From Lantana camara (Eukaryota; Streptophyta; Magnoliopsida; Lamiales; Verbenaceae), in assembly GCA_037501455.1 (NCBI GenBank), contig CM074858.1:44389001-44453000 (forward strand): a DNA stretch of 64,000 nucleotides, read 5' to 3'. Below are positions 21,759 to 35,433 of the stretch, one piece after another. A model generated the notes under the pieces. It did no database searches. It was given only the letters and a program-made list of their open reading frames with translations, and was not told the origin of the DNA. Numbering within the stretch: position 1 is the first letter of the stretch; each line of letters begins with the position of its first letter. Position numbers and translations under genes: made by a program.

Positions 21759-24700
21759 CCGGTTGCAAAACCGGTGTTCTGGAGTCGTGTTTGAGTCAGT
21801 CTAGGTCGTATGGCTTAGGAACTACGTGACAATGTGTGCATTGCATCGATTTTGAATATGGAATTTGGCTTTCTTTTTGAAATTTTTTTGAATTATCTGT
21901 TGCACTATTATATGGACCCTTGCTTTTTCGAGTCGAATATGTGCCATGAGCATGCACTGATCGCATGCATACATTCTCGAAATGAGTTATGATTTCTAGG
22001 TTATGAAGATAATATCAAACCACGGCCAAGTTCTTTCTGAGGCACGGAAAATAGGAAGAACCACCGCGGAAAAATATAGAGAATTTGGGATGCGTGGTCT
22101 TCATAGATGGAGTTAGAGTTAATGAATAAGAGTTGGGGATGGAAGATTGTTTTGGAGATGCAAAGGTAGAGAGGCATTTGAGGAGATAAGAGGTGCTCGG
22201 GGAATGTTGTCGATTCTGAAGATTGATATATGCAGCTCTCCAACATAAAATACGATAATCGGATTCAACGGGATCGTTCTACCTAAAGAATGAACCTTGA
22301 AGGTATTTTGGTCTAGGGCTCGGATTATTGAAGAGAGATAGATAATGAAGAAGAGTCGAGATAAAATGGGTCTGATGGGAGTCATGCACCAAGGGACATC
22401 AAGGAAGGGCTTCTAAATAATTTAGTAGTTAGAAATCGAGCTTGTAGAAGTCAAGATTGGGAAGAGTTTGGACTTGGGTACTCTGGATTTCGATTAAGAT
22501 GGAAAACGAGCCGGAAGAGGATTAGAAGGAGTCAAATAACGTGGAAAATACAAAATTATGGAAGGTGACTATACCACGGACAGGATTTGAATTCATTTTC
22601 CAAATCCAAACTGAATTGTCATGTTGTGAGGTTGAATTGGAAGATATGGAGCAACAAATGGGAACGGTAGAGAAAGGCAAGGACTCCTTCCAAGGAAATC
22701 ATGCGCTCAAGTATAAGCAATTGGAGGTGAATTAAATTCACAAAGGATAAGCGCGGGATTCTTGATCGAGGTGACGATTGGAAGTAAAGGTCAAATTTTG
22801 AGGAGAAGTTTGGATGCTAACTCCGTGGACGTGGAAGAATTAGGGATCAAGAAATTGCAATTTCGGATCGTGGAAGACGCAAGTGAAGCACCAAGATTCA
22901 TGGAAATTTGAAGACCGTGGGAAAGACAAGGAATAATCAGCAGGTCAAAGTAACCTCGTGATTGGAGGAACTAGTAAAGCTACCGAACTAACAAGTTATC
23001 ACACTGGTGACAGGTTCCAAAACATTCATAGCACGTGCATCATACTTCACCTCAATTATTTATTTTTCTTTGCTTATATTCGTGCGGGCATTTTTAATTG
23101 ATTTCGTTGCCCTGATGTGCTGCGTATTTAATTGTTGTAAGTGTGCCACATGCATCATCATTTTAACCCGACATGCATTCTAGTGTTTAATTGATAGGAA
23201 ATTCTTTCATGTCACTTATCAAGTATCTCTTCCATCGGACCACCTCGGAGTTAGGAGGAAAAGAAATAATGGGATGGTACGTTACAAGGAAGATGACTTT
23301 GGAAATCAAGAATTTCAGGTAAAGGGGTAGGTTGTTGGAACGGGAATTCGAATAGAGGAAGGAGTCCCGCACCTCAAGAGGATTAGAAGAGAAATGAAAG
23401 GCGAAACCATTGGGTCGTCATTTTTATTAAAACCCTTCCTAATGGAAATGGCTCATCAAGAATTTTAATGAAAGAAGGACTAATGGAATTTGACATGTAA
23501 GAGCAAAAATTTTTAAGGGGGAGAGCACGACCGAGAGATAAATTGGAGGATGGAAGTAGTGCTCGAATGAATATGCTAGTAGCAACAACGGGGATACGAA
23601 TTGAGGAGAATTTGGAAATTTTAATGGTGGCAATTGGAAATGAATAAGACGGCTGTAATGGTTAAGCTGTAAGAGAAAAGTTACGTTACTAAATTCGGGT
23701 GAAGATTTTACGAGATATAAGAGAAATGGTTCATTGAACATTTCTATGTATGGAGTTCCGGTCTGGAGGTGATGGAATGATAAGGGAGTTTCTGTGAACT
23801 CCTAAGTTAGAATTAACAAGAGAAAATCGAATCAAGTTATCATATTATAGGGTGGTGTCAATCAAGATTAATTCAATGAAGTACGAAGGGGTCCGAGACA
23901 ATATTATTAAGTTATTGGTTATATTAAAGGTAATCCAGAAGGAAACTTAAGAAGGGACCAAATAGAAAAGGATGATAATTGGAGGATTACATCAAACTTC
24001 AAGAATCATCAAGAGCAGTCTGTCTTCGATTCAAGAAATATGGGGCCGATTACTGAATATAACTTTAAAGGGGTTAAAGAGAATAAACGGATAACATGAG
24101 CAGAAGTTGGGAAAGAATTCGTGTTGAGAAAGGAATCATAATAACAAATATCTCAAGCTCGGTATTGAGCCGTCAGTGTTGCCAGGAGTAGCTATCTTCG
24201 AGAATACGTTAGGTATGAGTAAGGGTAGTAACTATGGATCGGATTTCGGGACGGACGATATAAGGGCATTCTGGGAGGTCAAGCTCGGTTAATTAAAAAG
24301 AATTGGTTGGGCGAATGAGGATTAAGGGAAATGGTGAAGACTGGAAGTAGTACAGGTCAGAAGGGATCTACGAGTATAATCCTTAAAGGATTCATTAATT
24401 GCTTTGTTGGGTATCCCGAAGAGTTTAAGAACAAATCAAGAACTGAACTCACTGTCGGGACAGATCATACACTGGACGATGATAACTCACAATTTTAAAT
24501 TTCGCAACTACGGTGAACGGTACTTATAACATCCATGATACATACATTCATGCAAATTTAATGTAATAATTTCCTTGTTATGTGCATCGTTTTCCTATCA
24601 AGTTAAACTACGTGAAGTAATTGTTGATTAACGTGGCTGATGTCAACTATTTGTTTTGGGTGTCTTACGTGATTTTAATTATGGTTTCGCGTGTGTGGCT

Positions 24701-25025
24701 TGGGAGTATTGGAGACTTCCTTGCTCTTATTTTTGTTCGAGAGATGGGGTGCTCTCATTGTTTGTAAGAGACGGGGATGCTCTTATTTTTGTTCGAGAGA
24801 CGGGGTGCTCTCGTTGTTTGTAAGAGACGGGGATGCTCTTATTTTCGTTCGAGAGACGGGGTACTCCCTTTGCTTGCGAGAGACGGGATTCTCTCATTGT
24901 TGTTGGAGAGACGGGGTTCTCTCATTGCTGCCCGAGAGACGGGGCTCTCTCCTTGTTGTTTCTGAGGAACGGGGTTCCTTCATTAATTGTTTCAAGCAGA
25001 TAGTGAATCCGAGAACGGATTCTTT
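21759..25025 (+). repeat. Element B noncoding internal region
   Basis: About 3.3 kb without a long frame on either strand and without RT, RNase H or integrase motifs. Blocks at 22000-22060 and 22880-23060 are recognisably shared with element C (34860-35170), so the noncoding interior is inherited within a family rather than random. Purine-rich in many places (GGAAG, GAGGAA runs). The 3' end holds a 28-bp minisatellite. Confidence 0.8.
24739..24982 (+). repeat. 28-bp minisatellite of small hairpins upstream of B's PPT
   Basis: About nine units of 28 bp. Typical core GAGAGACGGGGTNCTCTC, whose ends are inverted repeats. The first four units alternate two types (a 56-bp higher-order repeat). The last unit changes both arms together (GGAAC...GTTCC). 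The block is open in one frame, but this is likely a by-product of the repeat. Confidence 0.85.
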
Positions 25026-25039
25026 TAAGGGGGAGAGGT
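25005..25039 (+). promoter_or_regulatory. Element B pre-PPT stem-loop and polypurine tract
   Basis: GAATCCG-AGAA-CGGATTC (25005-25022), then TTTTAAGGGGGAGAGGT directly before the 3' LTR start at 25040. Confidence 0.88.
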
Positions 25040-28000
25040 TGTAACGCCCCAGTTTTTAGGTAATACAACATGACGTATGTGTTTACCAAATTGCGCGAAA
25101 TAATTATTTATACGTGTTTTATATACTTAGTTTTATTTTATATGTATTAAATGTTAATTATTTTACTTTAATAACATTAATATCAAAAATATATTTAAAT
25201 GTATATATATATATAAATCGTGTACGTGTGCATGAAAATTTTAGTGCACGCATTCTACATTTCTAAATTATTTATGCATGTATGTTTTATAAATTACATA
25301 TATACATTTGCATGAACTCATGCAACTCATGATAGCTATTTAATGCATGCATTTATATTTATAAATTCTATATGTATTCATTTTATATTAATTGTAATAT
25401 TATGCATTTTATTGTTTCATTTCGTTTAAGTGACAATTACGTGCTTCGTTTCTATTTAAGTTGATACCGAAATTTCATGCAAATTTAATATGTTGAACGT
25501 ATACGTGTTTTGTATATGAATATTTGTTCATTTCTTATTTTCGGATTCATTTGCATGTGTTTTGGATTTAATTTGAATTTTGGAATCCAAGTCGGGGGCT
25601 AACGAGCACTTAGCGTACCCTTAGTTCCGTATTTAATATCTTGAGCTCGGGAACTCGGATTCGAGTTCCGTCAACTTCACTGAACTCGTAACGAAAATTC
25701 GAGTTTATTGAACTTAGCCTTATATTTTTCTAACGTCATTTGAAACCCCGAAATTCAACCGAAAAACGAAACGGGAGCAAATCTGCCACATTTTACCAAA
25801 ATATTCATATCTCACTCAAACCTTGACCAAATTAACCATGGTTGGAGGCTATGGAACCCTAGTTACACCCAATATCTTCCCATACCCTTTTCCAACCGAG
25901 ATACACTCAGAAAACAAGATAAAAATCTGTCCCAAGCCCTGCTCCAGTTCATTCCCGTCAACATGCCCAACCTTGGAGATTCAAGCTCAAATCTCTTTCA
26001 TATTTCATTCAATTCACAAGGTGAGCTAAGGATGATAATATACATTCATTAGGTGTCATTTTAAGCTATGCATCCCTAAATTTGAGCTTGTATACATTGA
26101 GATATGAAGAGATACATGAATAGTTAGGTTTGGCACCATATTCTTGATTCCATTCATTCCTTGATGATTTAGATTGATTCCAAGCATGAGAATGATTGTC
26201 CTGATCTCTTCTTTTCATTTATGGTGATGTATTATCTGGTGGTTGAAGGATTCGTTAGTTGCCATTAATGAAATTTTGAAGAAATGACATGAAATGATCT
26301 TATCTTTCCCCTGCTCGCGTTTGATGACTTTGGCTGCATGTTTGGTGGTTAATTGGGATTCAAATAATGCTCTTTTGCTGTGTTATAACATCTGAACATG
26401 TTGGTATTTTGTTGGTTCGAGATTGAATAGCTGCTGCTCTGTTTTTCATTGAGTTGCTACGTCAATTTTCTGCTTTGCACAGGGTCGCGCCGGCGACCTG
26501 ATTTGCCTGTGATTCAGTCGCGCCCGCGACTCAAATTTCAGCTGCTCGCGTAGTCTGCTTAATTGGAAGGAAAATATGCTGAAAATAGGGTAGCGGCCGC
26601 TACCATTTCATGAAGAAAATGGGTCGCGGCCGCGACCCCTGCTCTTTCCGAAAATTTCAGTTTTTAAAACTTAATGCATGACTTTGATTTTTGTTTTCTA
26701 ATTTCCCCAGCTTTGCATGCATGCATGGCCACGTCCATATGCTCATTTGTCTGCATGAATACATATGTTGTGCATGATTTTATTTATTAAATGCATGGCT
26801 TTAGTCTAAATATATATATATACGTATAGATTGCATGCATAGTGTAATTAAATTCAACTGTTTGTATTAAATGCATGCAATTCCATATTATATATATATA
26901 TATATAATTAGATTGATATATATTATATATTAAATCCATGTTAATGTTATATATATATATTTAATTATGATTTAATTTGTTTTAAATTTTAGAATTTAAT
27001 TGTGATCTATTTTATGTTAATTAATTTCCGAACATGACTTGAATGTTTCTATTTGCCTAATTTCTAAGTGTAAACATGTTATGCTACTATGTAATATATT
27101 CGCTATTTGAAATTCTAAAATCAAGTTGATTTAAATGTGAAGATTATATATGTGAGTGATTTTAAATGATTCTTATAATGAAGGAAATGAACGTTTATAT
27201 GTCTTTAAGATATTAATAGTGCACATGAACATGTTCATTACATGATGTACTCTTTTATGCATTCATATCATGATCTTTACTTAGCCGTGCATCTTATATT
27301 GTTCATTTGGAGTCTTGAGTCTCACAAGTACACCTTGTTTCTCTTCTTGTACAGTTTATCTCCAGGGTGGAGATATTTTGACCAACTAGACATTCGGTGA
27401 CTCGTATCCTTGTCTCGCCACGCTCCAGGTGAGGGTGTTTTCGTTCTAGTTATGCACAAACCCTATAACCCTTATGTGACAAGTTTTTGCCTAAAACCTT
27501 ATGTATATATATGTTATCTTTACAAAGTGGGGTCATTGAGTAAATTCTTCTGAAATTATACGTATGGGCGTATATAAGCTAAAATGGTTTTGCAACGAGG
27601 CTATGCTCCAAACCGTGTGTCTTCAGGCTAGCTATGGAGTAGGATGACACGGAGAGGTACGTTTATAGCATATGCCGAGTTGCACGGTAAGGTATATTTT
27701 CTTATAGTATGTATCCTAAGTATGAAGTAAATGTTTTGGCGAGATTATGCATGTATGATATGATCACGGGCCCAGGGACTTAGTACATATGGCTATCCGG
27801 GGAGGCTGGGCCGACGGTGATCCCATGTGCTAGTTCCACTATGTTACGGCGATACCGGCCCTCGCTAGGAGGTTTAGCGGGGAATGGGAGCTGAGTGCCC
27901 TTGGGGAGGTCATGAAACCCCATTGGCCTATATATGAGGTGGTCGGGTCCTGCTAACCCGTCCACCACCCGGAGGAAGAAGGTTGGAACTTGTTTTATGA

Positions 28001-28878
28001 ATATGGTTATGTTATGATTGATATGCACCATGCGGGAAGGCCGGGACACGGATTGCCCAAACGAATATGTTTTATGATATGATATATGACCTGTCTGTAT
28101 TATGATATATTGCATGATCGCCTATTTAAAGTATTAATGATATTTGCCGTACACGGTCGGAGTTTGGTTGGAGATGATGCACGCTCACTCACCGAGCCTT
28201 TTTATTCATGTATGAATTATGAACTAATGAATTTAATATGATTAGTCGTAAAGTCCAAGTATTGCTCGGTCATTCTCTTGCCCTTTTGGGAACTAATTTT
28301 AAATAAAACCTTGCTCGGGATTTATGACTTGCATGTGCATGTTTTATATATACGTATATCGCTCCTTCTCACTCAGTCTTCTAGAGACTGACCCTCTCCC
28401 TCCCCAATCTTTTAGTGCGCAGGTTTGGCTTTGGAGTTTTGAGCTAGGCGGATTTGTGTTGAGTCTTTGAGTCGGTCAGGTTAATCTAGAAGAGTCTTTG
28501 CACTCGCATGTGTATTTGAATTGTATATGATTCGGCTTTGTAAAATTTGAACTTGAATCTTTATGTATTTGATATTAAATTGCCTTGCCGGACTTCGATA
28601 TGAACTAAAAGAGGCCTGAGGTGCCCAAGCCTGCGTGTGGTTGGTGTGTTTAATTTTTGCAGGCCCGTGGCCAATGCATGTGATCGGATTTTGTTTCCCG
28701 TTGCATTATATTTTGTTGATTGGTTATTATTGCAGGGTCTAAGTTCCGCCTAGCTTAGAAAGGTTATTTTGTTTGTCTCCCGTTCGCTATGGTTTGATAC
28801 GGGTACGGACTTTCCATTTCGTTACTCGTGTTGAGCCATAGTGCGGGGGATGTGGTGCCTCACGTGCGGGGTGCGACA
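25040..28878 (+). repeat. Element B 3' LTR
   Basis: 3839 bp, ending GGGGTGCGACA at 28878. Palindromes at 26483-26498, 26516-26531, 26589-26604 and 26622-26637. The third is a perfect palindrome here (GGTAGCGGCCGCTACC) but has one change in the 5' LTR. Confidence 0.93.
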
Positions 28879-28883
28879 CGGCT

Positions 28884-30616
28884 TCCGAACAAATGACAAA
28901 TTTGGTTCCAATTCCACTTCCTCAACGGGGTGAATTTCAGTTTCGTACGGTAAGATTAGGTGGTAAATCCAATTTGTAAGCTACTTCGCCAATCCTCTCG
29001 ATAATTTCAAACGGACCCAAGTAACGAGTATTTAATTTACCTCCTTTGCCAATACAAGAAAACCCTTTCCGTGGAGATACCTTCAAGAAAACCCGATCCC
29101 CCACTTCAAATTTAAGATCCCTCCCGCGAATATCGGCATAACTTTTCTGTCTATCTTGTGCAGCTTTCATCCGTTGTTGTATCTGTTGGACTTTCTCGAT
29201 CATAGCCTTCACGACTTTGGAGGGTTTCTCAAGTTTCTCACCCTTCTTCATACCTTCCTGCTTCATCCATTTCCACTCTTCTAATTCAAAGAATAACGGA
29301 GACCGACATTTTCGGCCATATAACAATTCATACGGAACCATACCAATCGATGCTTGATAAATGTTATCGTACGCGAATTCAACCAATGGAAGTTGCTCAT
29401 GCCAAGAAGTTTGGAAATCAAAAGCACAAGCTCAAAGTAAATCCTCTAAATACCCTCTCAGACTGCCCATCTGTTTGGGGATGAAATGTTGTACTGAACT
29501 GAAGCCTCGTACCTAAAATTCCTTGTAATTCTTTCCACAACTTTGAAGTAAATCGGGGATCCCTATCAGAAACAATACTCACCGGAATCCCATGAAGTCG
29601 AATAATTTCTCTATTATAGATCTCGGCCAACTTACGGATCTTATATGTCATTCGGATCGGTAGAAAATACGCAGACTTCGTTAACCGATCCACAATCACC
29701 CAAATACCATCATATCCTCCCTTCACCTTTGGTAACCCAGATATAAAATCCATTATCATCTGTTCCCACTTCCACTAGGGAATAGGTAACGGCTATAGAA
29801 GTCCTCCAGGCTTTTGATGCTCGGCTTTAACCTTCTGACACATTAGGCAATGTTTCACAAACTCGGCCACATCCTTCTTTAATCCGTACCACCAATAATA
29901 TTGCTTTAGATCCTTGTACATTTTATTCCCTCGGGGATGGACCGAATAAGCCGACTTGTGTGCTTCATCAAGCAATACTCTTTTCAATTCATCGGGTACT
30001 ACCACTCGGTTCTTGAAACGAAGAAGACCAGTTTCGCCGAACCCAAATGGACTTTCCGGATCCTCTCTTGCTTTAGCAACCAACTTCTGAACTTCCGGAT
30101 CCTTACCTTGAGCCTCAAACATTCTATGCGTCAATTCCGGTTGAATAGAGATATTGAAAACCCGAACTCTACTCACCATGGGCTCAACTCCATTACTTAC
30201 ACCAACTTCGAAATTCGAAACACCAACCTTCCTACTTAGAGCGTCGGCAACTACATTAGCCTTCCAAGGATGATACTTAATAACACAATCATAATCTTCT
30301 AGTCGCTCCATCGATCACCGTTGCCTCATATTAAGATCCTTCTGAGTAAATAAGTATTGAAGGCTCACACGGTCGGTGAAAATCTCGAAGGTCACCCCGT
30401 ACAAATAATGTCTCCACTTCCCGAGTGCAAATACCACCACTGCGAGTTCAAGGTCATGTGTTGGGTATTTCTTTTCATATTCCTTCAACTTTCGGGAAGC
30501 ATAGGCAATCACCTTTCCATTCTGAGTTAGAACACACCCCAAACCTTCCTTCGACGCGTCCGTACACATAGTATATCCTTTCGAACCCTCTGGAAGAGTT
30601 AAAACCGGAGCTGAAA
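28884..30616 (-). pseudogene. Element A RNase H and integrase region
   Basis: Minus strand, from 30616 downwards. RNase H part with [12 protein letters not shown] (about 30535-30570), then ADALSRK, an integrase zinc-binding HHCC segment (HKSAYSVHPRG, CLMCQK; about 29840-29980), and the catalytic core with VDRLTKSA and SDRDPRFTS followed by QTDGQSER (about 29470-29760). The C-terminal part ends in LPPNLT (28940-28960). Interruptions: a stop where the Trp of a MRQRW context is expected (about 30312), another break near 29790, and a frameshift after QTDGQSER (about 29410-29470). Insertions C and B bound it on either side. It is the middle of A's pol and is non-functional. Confidence 0.9.
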
Positions 30617-33600
30617 TGTAACGCCCCAGTTTTTCAGTAATAATAATGTGACGTAATTGTTTATAAATTGCGCAATTTAATTATTTAATTATATGATTAA
30701 TTGTTTATAAAATGTTTATATTTGATTTAAACTATAAACTATTGCTATTTTAATTTATTTCATTTTATTCTACTTTGATACTTAGTGTTTAAATTCTCAA
30801 TTAGGGTTTTATGTCACCTTAAGTATTTCAATAATTTCGTTAATTAATTTCAACATGTTATTAGTTGGTTTTAAATTAATTAATATGGAATTTAGGTTTA
30901 GTAAATTATTTATAACAATATGAATTCGTTCATGAGCATGAGTGTTCTGTTTGTGCTTCGTTCATATATGTAATGATGTCGGATTGGTATGGAAATTTAA
31001 TATGTCGTAAATATGTGTGTTATGAACATGTCTATATGCTCGGTTTATGTTTTCAGATTCATTTGACGTGTTTACGAATTTATTTTGATTTTGGAACCAA
31101 GTCGGGGGCTAACGAGCAATTAGCGCACCCCTGGGTTCCGTGAGTGATATCTTGAGCTCGGGAATTCGGATTTGAATTCCGACACCTCCGTTGCCTTCGT
31201 ATCGACGATCCGGAGACAATGGAATAAGCCTCATACCTTTTTCAGATCATTAAGACCTCCAAAATCCAACCGTAATGGACAACTCGTGCAAGAAGAGCCC
31301 TTATGTTGACTAGTCTTCGTGGTGGGACCCCATAACACCCCTTAACCAAACCATACCTTAACCATGACTTAATTACCTTGAGTTAAGCCCTTTCTCTTCC
31401 CTTTTAGCTGCAAAACCGAACCATATCTCCCTCACTTCTGCTGGGACTGATCGAGAAAGGAAGGAGGAAGAAAGGAGAAGAAACCCTAGGCCATCCTTGT
31501 GATTTTGAGCTCAAATCACCATTTTTCTTCACCAAATCTTCAAGGTATGAATATTGATGTCTTCTCTACTCTATTATACTTGATTTCATCTCCTTAATTC
31601 ATGATTTGGGTCAGAAATGGTTAGGGTTTGAATGATGAGATTGGTATGAACTATTAGGGATTTTTGACCTAGTGACCTATTTGCTTGTGTGGCTGAATTC
31701 CTTGCTTAAACATGATCATATGAGCTTGTTTCTTGGCTTAATTCTTTCCTAACTGATAGTATATGATGTTAGGAGGATTTCTTCTCTTGCTTCTTTTATG
31801 AAATTATGAGATAAGGAGCTCCAAACTTGATGATCAAACTACTTCCCCTGTTTTTGCTACTGCTGTGTGAAATTTTGTGTTGATGCTTGATCAAATGGTC
31901 TCCATTTCGTGTGAAATTGCTTGGAGTTGATGTACACTCATTGTTATATATGTTAGCATTCATGTTTTAAGTATTTGGTTCCATTTGAAGCCTCAAAACC
32001 GAAATACATGACCTGTTTCTATGCATGCACCATGACAGATTTGTTGCTGTTGTGTTTGGTAAGTTGTTGGTCATCCTAATGTGCTTTAAATTGTACCATT
32101 TTGCATATATATGATGTATATAAGTTTTTTAGTATGTTAGCATGCATTCCCCAAAGTTTCAGATCCAAATTCAAGCCCTAAGTACTTGATCAATGCATGA
32201 TAGAATCATTAGGGCTCATATGTCCGATTGTAGCGATCCAGTTTTGTTTCACGGTTTCGATGATCTTAACGTGTGATTTAGCCTTTGCACTCTAAATGAA
32301 AAATGTTCATAACATGCCAAATATGTTGTATATTAAGTTTCAGAGCATTTGGAGTTCATTTGGTATGCCTTTGGATTGAATTTGTGTGAGTCCAGTTTTG
32401 CCGGCAGAATTTTTACATGTGATTTGGTTCTGTACTGTGACACCCCCGTGTCTCATTTACTCATAAGAGTGAGACACGGGCGTGTCACACCTTCTGGGCA
32501 GCTCTGTACTGAGCCACGCCCGTGGCTCAGTTGGGCAAGGGTTGGTGACACCCCCGTGTCACTTCCCATGTGCAGTCCGGGTTGCTTCCTCTTCGGTTTT
32601 TGATTTGTTTCACCTCCTTAATGACTTTATCTCCTTTTGTGTTAAACTATGAACTTGTTTTGCTATGTGTTAGGAGTATTGTGGTTCAATTTCGTGGCAT
32701 TTAGATGAGTTATAGGTATGCTTTTGCTTAATGCCGTTTATGTGTGTTTATACGTCGTTTATGAATTGCATAACTTATTTTCCATATCATATGGTTTCTT
32801 CTTGTTGTCAAACCTTGGATATATGCTATGTTATGTAATATGAAGTATGTAGTAGCATGTTGGGAGAGCTTGAATATGTTCTATGCTTCTATTTGAGTTC
32901 TTGAATAAATTGAATGGAGATATGAATTGAATGATCTATGATTGAACAAGTGAATGAATTGGTTATATGTTTTTCATGACTTAATATGATCTTTATGTCT
33001 TCATATCATGTGTGAGCATTGCCGTGCGTCATATATGGTTCATTTAGGGTCTTGAGTCTCACGAGCACGTCTTGTGGTCTTTTGTACAGTTTGTCTCCAG
33101 GGCGGAGAGCTTTCGATCGTCAGGCACTTGGTGCTCGATCCTTGTTTCTTCACGGTTAAGGTGAGGGTGGTTTATGTTTTAGCTATGTACAAACCCTATA
33201 ACCCTTATGTGCAAAGCTTTGGCCAAAAACCTTATGATTATATATATATATGATTTCCAAGCGAAGCTATCGAGTAAATTCTTCTGAATTATACGTATGA
33301 GCATACATAAGCTTAAAAATGGTTTTGTAATGAGGCTATGCTCCAAACCGTGTGTCTTCATGCTAGCTATGGATTAGGATGACACGGAGAGGTACGTATA
33401 TAGCATATGCCGAGTTACGCGGTAAGGTATGATTTCTTATAGTATGTATCATATGTATGTATTGATATGTTTTGGCGAGACACATTTATTACTTATTACA
33501 GAACGGGCCCCGGGACTTGGTATATGTGGCTAACCGAGGAAGCAATGGCTGACGGGGATCTCATATACTAGTCCCAATTTATTACAGCGGTACCGGACCT

Positions 33601-34602
33601 CGTCAGGAGATTGGCGGGGAAAGGGAGCTGAGTGCCATCTGGGGAGTCATGTAACCCCTTTTGGTCAAAGACAGGGTGGTCGGGCCTTGCAAACCCACCA
33701 CCAACCCGGAGGAAGAAGGTTGGAACTTATTTATAATTGAAATGATTGATTGACTGATTGATTATTGATTGATAGGCACTGTGCGGGAAGGCCGGGAATC
33801 GGATTGCCCAAACAAATATATTTAGGATATGACATGATTTATGGTCTGCCTGTATTATGATATATTGCATGATCGCCTAATCAATATATTATTGATAATT
33901 GTCGTACACGGTCGGAGTTTGGATGGAGGTTGTGCACGCTCACTCGCCGAGCCTTATATTTATGTATGATTTATGAATGTAATGAATTTAATATGAATTA
34001 GTCGTAAAAGTCGAGCATTGTTTATCTATTTTCTTGCCCTTAGTGGGAACTAATTTCTAATAAAACCTTGCTCGGGATTTATGACTTGCATGTGCATGTT
34101 TTATATATATATATCGCTCCTGCTCACTCAGTCTTCTAGAGACTGACCCCTCTCCCTCCCCACTCTTTTAGTGTGCAGGTTTGATCTTTGGAGTTTCGGG
34201 CTAGGCGGAGGTGTTTGGAGTCCTTTTGTGGGTCGAGTTAGGTTAGGAGAGTCTCTGCACTCATTCATGTATTGGAATTATGTATGATTCGTGTTATTAT
34301 ATCATGAACTTGAATATTTATGTAATTGTCATTGAATTGTATTACTGGGTTTCGTTATTGTTTAAAAGAGGCCTGAAGAGCCCAAATTCTGCCTATGGTT
34401 TGTATGATTGAACTTTGGTTTTTCTATGCATTATATTTTATTGTATGGTTATCACTGCAGGGTCTAGCTCCGCCTGGCTTAGATAAGTTTTTATGTTTGT
34501 CTCCCGTTCGCTATGGTTGGATACGGGTGCGGAGTCACTGTTTCGTTACTCATGTCGAGCCATAGTGCGGGGGATGTGGTGCCTCACGTGCGGGGTGCTA
34601 CA
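30617..34602 (+). repeat. Element C 5' LTR
   Basis: 3986 bp, TGTAACGCCCCAG to GGGGTGCTACA. Donor-like TTCAAG/GTATG at about 31545, palindrome cluster 32437-32562 built from GTGACACCCCCGTGTCAC-type words, acceptor hairpin near 34126-34146, acceptor-like GCAG/GTTT at about 34178. Confidence 0.9.
32437..32562. repeat. Palindrome cluster in C LTR
   Basis: Four 18-bp words, including GAGCCACGCCCGTGGCTC (32511) and GTGACACCCCCGTGTCAC (32545). Confidence 0.88.
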
Positions 34603-35433
34603 TCCTTAAGTGGTATCAGAGCCCGGTTGCAAAACCGGTGTTCTCGTGTCGTGTGTGAGTCAGTCTAGGTCGTACGGCATAGGAACAACTTGTGAATGTG
34701 TACATTACATCGATCTTGGACATGAATTTGGCTTTCCTTTTGAATTTTGGCTAGACTATCTGTTGTATTTACACAAGGATCCTTGCGCTAATTGTTGAAA
34801 TTGTGTCATGAGCATGCACTAACCGCATGCATCTATTCTTGAAGTAAGCTATGATTCATAGGTTATGGAGATAATATCAAACCACGGCCAAGTTCGACGA
34901 TAAAGAAGATCGATTGCAAACTTTTCTGAGACAAGGAAGATGGGCAGGATACTCTGGGAAGAATGTAGAGAATTAGAGATGTGAGACTTCCCAAATGGAG
35001 CTAGAGTCAAGGAAGAGGATTCGGAATGAGAAGATTGAATCTTGAGATGCATGGGAATCTCGAAGACCGTGGGAAAGGCGAGGAATAATTACCAAGTCAA
35101 AGTAACCGCGGGACTTGGAGTAGCAAGGAAAAGCTGTCAAGCTAACTACTTACCCCATAGGTGACAGGTTCTGCATATTCATGGCATAAGCACCATGCAT
35201 CAATTTAAATTAATTGGTTTCTGTATCTATATGTACGTTTATGTTTAATTATTATAATTCCTTCAACGTGTTGCATTGTTGCATCTTTGACTGTTTATTA
35301 AGTGCATTGGCATGTTAATCCAACATGCATGGCTTAGTGTTTAATTGATAGGAAATGACTCCACCTTGTTCATCAAGCTATTCATTAATCAAGGCTTACT
35401 CGAATTAAGATAAGAAGAATGGTTGGGTTATAT
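34603..35433 (+). repeat. Element C truncated interior
   Basis: 831 bp beginning with the spacer and PBS TGGTATCAGAGC (34611-34622). Noncoding. Shares blocks with B's interior, for example near 34860-34900 and 35060-35170. Confidence 0.8.

Larger units (their letters stand above)
17905..28878 (+). mobile_element. Element B: complete LARD-type LTR retrotransposon
   Basis: 10,974 bp, plus strand, flanked by perfect CGGCT duplications (17900-17904 and 28879-28883). 5' LTR 17905-21738, PBS TGGTATCAGAGC at 21747-21758, internal 21739-25039, PPT at 25026-25039, 3' LTR 25040-28878. The 3.3 kb internal region has no gag or pol similarity that I can see, so it must be mobilised in trans. By eye the LTRs differ by only a few percent, making it among the younger insertions. 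It interrupts A's pol. Confidence 0.93.

Noticed and set aside
24691..25044. 117-codon frame over the 28-bp repeat as a protein
   Set aside because: Openness follows from repeat composition, and the frame runs into the PPT and LTR start.
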